Shown: piece after piece, positions 1 to 4,980 of the stretch | Position numbering within the stretch: position 1 is the stretch's first letter | Layout of the letters: every line of letters starts with the position of its first letter | DNA from: JBAVQS01 sp049694275 | Lineage (GTDB): Bacteria; Chloroflexota; Anaerolineae; UBA4142; SHND01 | Length of the DNA: 11,075 nt | Direction: 5' to 3' | NCBI GenBank assembly: GCA_049694275.1 | Contig: JBAVQS010000248.1 | Location: 1-11,075, forward strand | The notes under the pieces: model-generated | The model's database searches: none | What the model saw: only the letters and a program-made list of their open reading frames with translations | What the model was told of the DNA's origin: nothing | Position numbers and translations under genes: made by a program

Positions 1-2
1 CG

Positions 3-89
3 GCACCCCTCGTCTTGGCCTTTCGCCGCTTGGACGCAGAGTTGGATAAACTCGTCGCTGATGCCACTTTGGCGCCTGCAGGAATTTGA
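3..89 (+). CDS. 3' end of an unidentified gene (partial)
   Basis: An open frame enters from the left edge and ends at TGA 87-89; the last 28 residues read APLVLAFRRLDAELDKLVAD followed by ATLAPAGI. The stretch is GC-rich like the bulk of the window and has the look of a charged C-terminal helix (RRLDAELDKLV). The opposite strand is also open here, but its translation is low-complexity and unlike a protein. The stop lies one base from the stop of the convergent gene at 91-213, and base composition drops sharply at this point, so the end may be a recombination joint and not the original terminus. A DNA methyltransferase C-terminus is conceivable from the helix pattern, but this is a guess; the family cannot be named from 28 residues. 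Confidence 0.5.
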   Translation, partial: APLVLAFRRLDAELDKLVADATLAPAGI

Positions 90-90
90 T

Positions 91-213
91 TCATTCGTTA
101 TGATTTCGATATATGAGGATACCTAGAAGTAGCTTTCTCTTCGCTGACTCAATTTCGTCTAGAGTGATACTCGTATCAACGTCTAATATTCTGCAGGCAG
201 TACTAATGTCCAT
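91..213 (-). CDS. 40-aa J-domain-like small protein, probably truncated
   Basis: Start ATG at 213, stop TGA at 93-91. A strong Shine-Dalgarno, AAGGAGG, overlaps the last codons of the upstream gene (220-1260) and sits about 10 bases before this ATG, so translation is well supported and probably coupled. The protein begins MDISTACRILDVDTSITLDE and continues IESAKRKLLLGILIYRNHNE. It aligns by eye with helices I and II of DnaJ J-domains (pattern A-x-x-IL-x-V-x-x-x-x-[TS]-LDEI-x-x-A-x-RKL), but the His-Pro-Asp motif that should follow is absent and the protein stops there. A true J-domain is about 70 residues, so this is either a truncated J-domain protein or a degenerate J-like module. The family assignment is inference from pattern; the reading frame and RBS are seen directly. 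Confidence 0.6.
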   Translation of the reverse strand: MDISTACRILDVDTSITLDEIESAKRKLLLGILIYRNHNE

Positions 214-219
214 ATGAAA

Positions 220-1260
220 TCAATCCTCCTTAAGATCATGGTTCTCTTGGAAAACCGCCGTAATCAGAATGCCTTCCTCTGTTGTGGTCAGTACGATATT
301 TCTATATCGTTTCGATTGATTAAACGTCCTCACCGATAGGACCTCTGAATCGAGAATCGGATAAAACTTTCCATTTGTAAAAATCAGGATCCGATCATCG
401 GTTTCTAGTACAAGCCCAAAACTAGCTGGATGCATGCTGAGAATGCGGAGATTCGTTTCCTCCGTTTGGTATACGCGCCTAAAAGTGACAACAGGTTCTC
501 CTTCGCGTTTGCGGAGACCTACAATTATGAATTGTCCACTACTAGTATGGATGAATAGGCGATTATCCGAGTTGTAAACTGCCTTCACTGAGCCACTGTT
601 CTTTAAATCAGGAAAAGAAACATCATTGAGTAGATACCCGAGATCTAATGTGATCGGATTGAAGTCAGTTAGCACTGTTCGCTCTGCTTCGAATCCCCGT
701 GAATCAGTTTTTTCACCTATCCCTTTAAGCAGAACGGGGTTTGTTCCATTTGCGTAATTTATCAGATCATGGTTTGCCCATGAAGTCCGTTGTGATTTTT
801 CAGCAACGCGCCGTAGTGGCTGAGGTTTCTCTAGACCTGTCCGGCCAAACTCATCGAACCCACTAAAAAGACCTTCGTCTCCACATGACACGTTGACTGA
901 TCCGTAACCTGCCAAGGTGCTCATGCTTCTTGCATCATGCCGCTTTATGAGAGGACTCAGCATTTCGATTTCATTATTTCCCATATCCGTATCCAAATGA
1001 TATAGGCCGCTATCGGCCGCAAGATATATGCGTCTATTGTAGATTGCAATATCCAATAAGACGTGCGTGTGTATTTGAAGGCCGAATTCAAGCTGTAAAT
1101 ATTTGTTATGTGCTTTGATTTCATAGTATGGCTTTTGGGATGCCCGATCAAGGGTTGCTAGAAAAACACCGAGAAACTCAGGGTTTTTGAGCAAGGCGTT
1201 GAATTGGGCACTTGGACGCGGCGACCAAAAGTTCTCGATACTACACCAGTAGCTATCCAA
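220..1260 (-). CDS. unknown protein, probable beta-propeller
   Basis: An open frame of 346 codons bounded upstream by TAA directly before a TTG codon at 1260. No in-frame ATG occurs until residue ~93 and no good Shine-Dalgarno precedes the TTG, so the real start is uncertain or the frame continues from the overlapping upstream frame. The sequence repeats a blade-like pattern of a beta hairpin ending in Gly plus hydrophobics: RRIYLAADSGLYHLD, VNVSCGDEGLFSGFD, NRLFIHTSSGQFIIVG, FGLVLETDDRILIFTNG and IVLTTTEEGILITAVF. This suggests a beta-propeller, hence a binding or scaffold role. No catalytic motif, signal peptide or transmembrane helix is evident. Base composition is clearly AT-richer than in genes beyond 2480. 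It overlaps the frame at 1158-1453 by 103 nt and is followed by the J-like gene at 91-213, with an SD inside its own 3' end. Function not recognised. Confidence 0.7.
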   Translation of the reverse strand: MDSYWCSIENFWSPRPSAQFNALLKNPEFLGVFLATLDRASQKPYYEIKAHNKYLQLEFGLQIHTHVLLDIAIYNRRIYLAADSGLYHLDTDMGNNEIEMLSPLIKRHDARSMSTLAGYGSVNVSCGDEGLFSGFDEFGRTGLEKPQPLRRVAEKSQRTSWANHDLINYANGTNPVLLKGIGEKTDSRGFEAERTVLTDFNPITLDLGYLLNDVSFPDLKNSGSVKAVYNSDNRLFIHTSSGQFIIVGLRKREGEPVVTFRRVYQTEETNLRILSMHPASFGLVLETDDRILIFTNGKFYPILDSEVLSVRTFNQSKRYRNIVLTTTEEGILITAVFQENHDLKED

Positions 1261-1453
1261 TTATTGACCAAATCATCTGGAGGCGCGTCGTTATCGCCAT
1301 TATTATAGGGCGAAACTGGATACCCATGCCAAGGATCTGCAGAATTGGATGTAGACGGAAACTTACATTGGCGTTCGTCGTTGCATCCAAGTATTGTCGC
1401 TCCGTGGTTTTGAATTCCCCAGTAATGCCCTTTCGAATCTTGCCAATTTCCAT
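1158..1453 (-). pseudogene. small unknown protein, 5' end removed by IS630
   Basis: Native sequence starts at the IS630 left boundary (about 1453) and runs to TAG at 1160-1158. The peptide opens GNWQDSKGHYWGIQNHGA and contains two striking blocks, DPWHGYPVSP and PPDDLVNNWIATGVVSRTF, rich in Trp, His, Pro and Gly like a small conserved globular protein; I cannot name the family. The gene's own start codon is missing. The open frame extends into the IS to an ATG at 1505, which would add 17 IS-encoded residues (MGIAYQIPFSKSKRNSL); no strong SD precedes it, so a hybrid product is possible but unproven. The last roughly 25 residues (after FGRR) look less protein-like than the competing frame of the next gene, which suggests the authentic C-terminus or a -1 frameshift lies near 1215-1240. 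Confidence 0.5.
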
Positions 1454-1476
1454 AGAGCGAATTCCGTTTTGATTTA
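1453..1476 (+). repeat. IS630 left terminal inverted repeat
   Basis: Starts TAGAGCGAATTCC and matches the reverse complement of 2457-2480 at 21 of 24 positions, including the TA target dinucleotide. The GAATTC core is shared exactly by both ends. Confidence 0.9.
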
Positions 1477-1503
1477 CTGAATGGAATCTGGTAAGCTATA
1501 CCC

Positions 1504-1953
1504 ATGAAAGCATATTCTCAGGACTTGCGCGACCGCGTGCTCGCCGCCTGTAAAGCAGGGGATCAATCCCAAGCCGCGATTGCCGAGTGGTTTGATCTCA
1601 GTGTGTCCACCGTCGAGAAGTGGTGGCACCAAAAGCGGACCACGGGCAAGGCCACTCCGCGCACCCAAACCCACGGTCCCCAGCGCACGCTCCACACCTG
1701 TGCCCCCTTCATCCGCGCCGAGCTCCGGAAACACCCTGACCTCACGCTCGCGGAACTGTGCGCCCGCGTGGCCGAAGTCGAGCATGTGCACGCCAGTCCC
1801 AGCATGATGTGCCGGGAATTACAGCACTTGCAGCTGCCGCGAAAAAAAAGTCGCTCCACGCCAGCGAGCGGAACACCCCCCGCGTCCGCCGGCTCCGCCG
1901 CACATTTATCCAGCGCCAGACCGACGAATGGCAGGCCCTCCTCGCACACCTGA
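1504..1953 (+). CDS. IS630 transposase, first frame (helix-turn-helix part)
   Basis: 149 codons starting MKAYSQDLRDRVLAA, the typical opening of IS630-family transposases. Residues about 5-55 form the helix-turn-helix that binds the terminal repeats (QSQAAIAEWFDLSVSTVEKW). Only the first 115 codons, up to the A8 run at 1842-1849, are used in the full transposase; beyond it the frame encodes a Ser/Ala/Pro-rich tail with no family resemblance. A -1 slip there joins this frame to the catalytic frame, giving a predicted product of about 318 residues, a usual length for the family. If no slip occurs the short product could bind the ends and act as an inhibitor, as proposed for two-frame IS elements in general; that role here is inference. 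Confidence 0.88.
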   Translation: MKAYSQDLRDRVLAACKAGDQSQAAIAEWFDLSVSTVEKWWHQKRTTGKATPRTQTHGPQRTLHTCAPFIRAELRKHPDLTLAELCARVAEVEHVHASPSMMCRELQHLQLPRKKSRSTPASGTPPASAGSAAHLSSARPTNGRPSSHT

Positions 1954-2459
1954 AATTCCTCGATGAAAGCGGGGTGAATTTGGGCATGACCCGTTTATTT
2001 GGCCGCGCGGCCCCGGGGCAACGGGTCGTCGATGTCACGCCAGGGGATGCGGGACCTCACTATTCGCTGCTTGCGACCCTCAGTCTGCAGGGGATTCAAG
2101 CCCCGTGGTTGATGCAAGGTGCGATGGACGGGGCCGCGTTTGAAGTGTACATCGCCCAAGTGCTGGTGCCGAGCTTGCAGCGCGGCGATATTGTCCTGAT
2201 CGACAATCTGTCTTTTCACAAAGCGACGCATATTCGCCGGTTAATTGAATCGGCCGGGGCGCGGCTGGAATTCCTGCCGCCCTATTCGCCGGACCTGAAT
2301 CCGATTGAATTATGTTGGTCAAAAGTCAAGACGGCCCTGCGCACCGCGAAAGCACGCACGTTCGACGCGCTGGTGGCCGCCCTGGACGCCGCCTTTGCGT
2401 CGGTCTCGAACCAAGATATTGCTGCCTGGTTCGCTCACTGCGGCTACGCCAAGCCATAA
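1758..2459 (+). CDS. IS630 transposase, second frame (DDE catalytic part)
   Basis: This frame is probably not started independently; the authentic part begins at the A8 run (about 1848), where the upstream transposase frame slips -1 into it. It carries the complete DDE triad of the Tc1/mariner-IS630 superfamily: Asp in FLDESGV, Asp in IVLIDNLSFHK and Glu in PYSPDLNPIELCWSK, with 34 residues between the second Asp and the Glu, as expected. In the predicted fusion these are about D154, D234 and E269. The family cuts the element out and reinserts it at TA. The frame is undamaged through its TAA in the right terminal repeat. Confidence 0.9.
   Translation: MRPRGRSRACARQSQHDVPGITALAAAAKKKSLHASERNTPRVRRLRRTFIQRQTDEWQALLAHLKFLDESGVNLGMTRLFGRAAPGQRVVDVTPGDAGPHYSLLATLSLQGIQAPWLMQGAMDGAAFEVYIAQVLVPSLQRGDIVLIDNLSFHKATHIRRLIESAGARLEFLPPYSPDLNPIELCWSKVKTALRTAKARTFDALVAALDAAFASVSNQDIAAWFAHCGYAKP
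1842..1849 (+). promoter_or_regulatory. A8 slippery run for -1 frameshift in transposase
   Basis: Eight adenines follow CG in the first transposase frame (CGA AAA AAA AGT). The heptamer A-AAA-AAA in that phase is a classic -1 slippery site, and shifting back one base gives AAA AAG TCG, which enters the DDE frame with no stop. Transcriptional slippage on the A run would produce the same fusion. Confidence 0.8.
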
Positions 2460-2480
2460 ATTAACATGGAATTCGCTCTA
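2457..2480 (-). repeat. IS630 right terminal inverted repeat
   Basis: Reads TAGAGCGAATTCC on the minus strand and pairs with 1453-1476. The plus-strand TAA stop of the transposase (2457-2459) lies within the repeat, so the coding region reaches the very end of the element. Confidence 0.9.
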
Positions 2481-2864
2481 AGATACACCGGTTTTCTCAG
2501 AGAGGGTATTGTCTTTTCGGATACGTAATAGCTCGCGCGCCAGGACAACCAGCCCCAACGTAATCAGCACAACTGCCAAGCCAGGTATTTCGAACGGCAG
2601 GCCAAACACCGAACCCGCCAGTTCGACCCCTCCCAGCACCAGCGCGATGATGCCGAGTGTGGTCGTCAAGCTCCCCATGGGAATTCCGTTCCGCGCGCGG
2701 GCTGCGTTCAGACCGAGCAAAATCAGGCCGATGCCGGCCCAGCCGATGCCATGGGGCAGGAATTTGAACAGCCCGATGTCGGAATCTGCAATGCCCCACC
2801 AGATAAACAACGCGCCCCAGGCAACCGTCTCAAAATCGTGCTTCACTGTTCGTGCGGCGTCCAT
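2478..2864 (-). CDS. small multi-pass membrane protein (LiaF/DUF5668-like)
   Basis: Start chosen at ATG 2864 because AGGAGGC (2874-2868) precedes it with ideal spacing; a longer frame to 2897 has no such site. The 128-residue protein begins MDAARTVKHDFETVAWGALF and contains four hydrophobic segments (around WGALFIWWGI, GWAGIGLILLGL, TLGIIALVLGGVELAG and GLAVVLITLGLVVLA), the last followed by a basic cytoplasmic tail (RELLRIRK). The arrangement resembles the N-terminal membrane domain of LiaF-like envelope-stress proteins; this is a fold-level guess. It lies 95 nt downstream of the ECF sigma gene and is probably co-transcribed, so it could modulate that sigma factor. The TAG stop is made of the target TA plus the first base of IS630, so the last residues (about NTLSEKTGVS) may not be the original C-terminus. 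Confidence 0.75.
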   Translation of the reverse strand: MDAARTVKHDFETVAWGALFIWWGIADSDIGLFKFLPHGIGWAGIGLILLGLNAARARNGIPMGSLTTTLGIIALVLGGVELAGSVFGLPFEIPGLAVVLITLGLVVLARELLRIRKDNTLSEKTGVS

Positions 2865-2959
2865 TTTGCCTCCTGTGAATAGCTGATCGTACGGCATCTC
2901 GCTTCCAACTATATAGACGGAGGGCGGGCAGGAAAGGGTACACCTTTAACCGGTCAAAG

Positions 2960-3520
2960 CTATTCTTCAGGAAGCCATTCTTCGGGTTTGCAGTGAAGCT
3001 CAATTTCCTTGCGCAGTCTTGTCCTGGAGCGGTGTAATCTGATTTTGACCACATTCACGCTCAATCCGAGAATTTCGGCAATCTCGTTGTTGGGCAACTC
3101 TTCCATGTCGCTCAGGACCAGAACCGCCCGGTAATTCGCCGGGAGACCTCCAACAAAATCCCGAATACACTCACTCATTTCTTTTCGCACCAGGGAGGTT
3201 TCAAGCGAAGGCGCCTTTTCTCCCGTCCACACATCTTGATCCTCAAGTTCCATCTCGCCCCAGCCACGTGAATCCTGAATCGTCCGTTGGAAAGATGGGC
3301 TATCGATCCGGTCCAGAGCGGCGTTGGTCGCGATTCGATAGATCCACGTGGCGAGTTGAGATTCGCCTCTAAAGGTCTCGATGGCTCGGCTGATCTTGAC
3401 GAAAACCTCCTGCGTCAGGTCCTCTGCTTCTTGTTCGCCCACCATGCGTGTCAGATAGCGGTGTATTCTCGGCCGAAAGGTCTCGTATATTTTCTCGAAT
3501 TCTAGCTCATCGCGAATCAT
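2960..3520 (-). CDS. ECF-type RNA polymerase sigma factor
   Basis: 186 residues, a normal ECF sigma length, with only the sigma2 and sigma4 domains. Sigma2 (about 10-85) contains the core-binding and promoter-melting helices around EAEDLTQEVFVKISRAIETF and ESQLATWIYRIATNAALDRI. An acidic linker (EMELEDQDVWTGEKAPS) leads into sigma4 (about 120-180) with the -35 recognition helix-turn-helix LPNNEIAEILGLSVNVVKIR. The start has a good SD (AAAGGAG, 8-9 bases upstream of ATG 3520). It directs RNA polymerase to a stress regulon; the target is unknown. No zinc-finger anti-sigma gene (HxxxCxxC) follows; the next gene encodes a small membrane protein, which could fill this role but shows no such motif. 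It lies 46 nt downstream of the pirin gene on the same strand. Confidence 0.93.
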   Translation of the reverse strand: MIRDELEFEKIYETFRPRIHRYLTRMVGEQEAEDLTQEVFVKISRAIETFRGESQLATWIYRIATNAALDRIDSPSFQRTIQDSRGWGEMELEDQDVWTGEKAPSLETSLVRKEMSECIRDFVGGLPANYRAVLVLSDMEELPNNEIAEILGLSVNVVKIRLHRSRTRLRKEIELHCKPEEWLPEE

Positions 3521-3566
3521 ACCGCTCGCTCCTTTCGGAGTCTGAACCTGGCTTGCTTGGAATGAA

Positions 3567-4421
3567 TCAGGCCGGCTTGTGCTTGATGAACGTGCCGCGG
3601 TTATACTCTTCGACGGCGAGTTGCAATTCCGTTTGCGTGTTCATGACGATGGGGCCATACCAGGCGACAGGCTCGCGAATCGGCTTGCCGGACAGGAGGA
3701 GAAAGCGCACCGGCTCGTCTTGCGTCGAAACGACGACCTGTTCGCCATCGTCGAACAGGACCAGATTCGTGTTCGTCGCGGTCTGTTCAGCAAAACGGCC
3801 CTGGCCATCAATCACATAGGCCAGGACGGTATGCCCCAATGGGGTTGCGTGAATAAATTCGGATTGAGTTGGGACCGTCACATCCAGGTATTCCGGATCG
3901 GTGATAACATCCCGGACCGGTCCCGACACCCCTTGAACCTCGCCGCAAATGATGCGAATCGTTACTCCGCCGTCCGTAGAGATTTGCGGAATCTGGCTGC
4001 TTGTCACATCCCGATAGCGCGGGGTCACCATCTTGTGCGAGGCCGGGAGATTGGCCCACAACTGGAACCCACCCATGCGCCCCGCGGCATTCCCCTTGGG
4101 CATCTCCTGATGGATGATCCCGCTGCCGGCGGTCATCCACTGGACATCCCCTGCGCCGATCACCCCTTGATTGCCCAGGCTGTCCCCGTGCTCGACCGTC
4201 CCCTCCAGGATATAGGTAATGGTCTCGATGCCGCGGTGTGGATGCCAGGGAAAGCCCTTGAGATAGTGCTGCGGATTGTCTGAACGAAAGTCGTCGAGCA
4301 GCAGAAACGGGTCGAACGCCGCCGTGTCGCCAAAACCAAATGCCCGTTTCAGGTTGACGCCGGCGCCCTCGACGGTGGGCTTGCTCCTGATGAGCTTGCC
4401 AATCCCTCTACTTTTCTCCAT
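3567..4421 (-). CDS. pirin family protein
   Basis: 284 residues, usual pirin length, bicupin fold. The N-terminal cupin holds the complete iron-binding set in the expected motifs: H60 and H62 in FPWHPHRGIETITY, and H104 and E106 in GSGIIHQEMPKG, with the family signature GDVQWMTAGSG between. The C-terminal cupin (about 165-284) has lost metal ligands, as is normal. Bacterial pirins have been reported as quercetin dioxygenases or as regulators of pyruvate metabolism and redox state; the substrate here is not predictable. The start is supported by GAGGAGG 5-6 bases before ATG 4421. It lies 58 nt downstream of the MaoC gene on the same strand and is likely co-transcribed. Confidence 0.93.
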   Translation of the reverse strand: MEKSRGIGKLIRSKPTVEGAGVNLKRAFGFGDTAAFDPFLLLDDFRSDNPQHYLKGFPWHPHRGIETITYILEGTVEHGDSLGNQGVIGAGDVQWMTAGSGIIHQEMPKGNAAGRMGGFQLWANLPASHKMVTPRYRDVTSSQIPQISTDGGVTIRIICGEVQGVSGPVRDVITDPEYLDVTVPTQSEFIHATPLGHTVLAYVIDGQGRFAEQTATNTNLVLFDDGEQVVVSTQDEPVRFLLLSGKPIREPVAWYGPIVMNTQTELQLAVEEYNRGTFIKHKPA

Positions 4422-4479
4422 CCGGCTCCTCCTCGTTTTGCTTGGCTCTACATCGCCATTCGCCTACTCGACTATCAGG

Positions 4480-4974
4480 CTATTGGACCATCGGCCGGCG
4501 CGCTTGCGGCCCCTGCCCCCGCCGGTACACCATGATCGTCCGCTCAAACTCGATCACGACCTGCCCGTCCTGGTTCAACCCAGTCGTCTTGAACCGCACA
4601 ATTCCCATATTCGGCCGGGATTTCGACTCGCGCTTGTCCAGCACCTCGCTCTGCGCGTAGAGCGTATCGCCGTCGAACACCGGGTTAGGTAACCGTACCT
4701 TGTCCCACCCCAGGTTGATCGCATTCTGCGAAATGTCCGAGACCGAAAGCCCAGTCACGAGCGCCAGCGTCAAGGTCGAGTCTACCAGCGGCCGCTTCCA
4801 CTCTGTCTGCGCCGCGTACACGCTGTCAAAGTGGATCGGGTTGTTGTTCAGGGTTAACAGCGTAAACCAGATGTTGTCCGCCTGTGTGATCGTCCATCCG
4901 AGCGGGTGCGGATAGATGTCGCCCACCCCGAAATCCTCGTACTCTCGCCCGTGCCATCCCGGTTTGACTGCCAT
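4480..4974 (-). CDS. MaoC-family dehydratase, mesaconyl-CoA-hydratase-like
   Basis: 164-residue single hot-dog domain. Motifs match the MaoC subgroup that includes mesaconyl/beta-methylmalyl-CoA hydratases: GREYEDFGVGDIYPHPLGWT at the start, DNIWFTLLTLNNNPIHFD (about 33-50) as the catalytic helix, LVDSTLTLALVTGLSVSD, and LGWDKVRLPNPVFDGDTL. The enzyme would add or remove water across the double bond of an enoyl-CoA thioester. H48 is present, but the position five residues before it, Asp in (R)-specific enoyl-CoA hydratases (GDxNPIH), is Asn43 here. The ATG at 4974 follows the response-regulator stop (4983-4981) by six bases and has no clear SD, so translation is probably coupled. Exact substrate is unknown; mesaconyl-CoA is one possibility. 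Confidence 0.88.
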   Translation of the reverse strand: MAVKPGWHGREYEDFGVGDIYPHPLGWTITQADNIWFTLLTLNNNPIHFDSVYAAQTEWKRPLVDSTLTLALVTGLSVSDISQNAINLGWDKVRLPNPVFDGDTLYAQSEVLDKRESKSRPNMGIVRFKTTGLNQDGQVVIEFERTIMVYRRGQGPQARRPMVQ

Positions 4975-4980
4975 ATCATT

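Larger units (their letters stand above)
1453..2480 (+). mobile_element. IS630-family insertion sequence, complete
   Basis: The element is about 1,024 bp between flanking TA dinucleotides (1453-1454 and 2479-2480), as expected for IS630/Tc1-mariner elements, which insert at and duplicate TA. Terminal inverted repeats, counted with the TA, are 24 bp with three mismatches: left 1453-1476 and right 2457-2480, both beginning TAGAGCGAATTCC on their respective strands and ending in ATTTA. The right repeat includes the transposase stop codon. It carries a two-frame transposase on the plus strand. Its left end interrupts the small gene at 1158-1453; its right end forms the TAG stop of the membrane protein gene at 2478-2864. 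Both ends and both transposase frames look intact, so it may still be active. Confidence 0.92.

Noticed and set aside
2865..2897. Longer start (ATG 2897) for the small membrane protein
   Set aside because: The internal ATG 2864 has a near-perfect SD at ideal spacing, while 2897 has none.
2933..2947. AAAGG-GTACA-CCTTT small dyad downstream of the ECF sigma gene
   Set aside because: Five-bp arms, no T-tract, no clear promoter relation; too weak to call a terminator or operator.
3579..4283. 234-codon plus-strand frame opposite the pirin gene
   Set aside because: Antisense to a pirin with all metal ligands; no SD and no recognisable domain.
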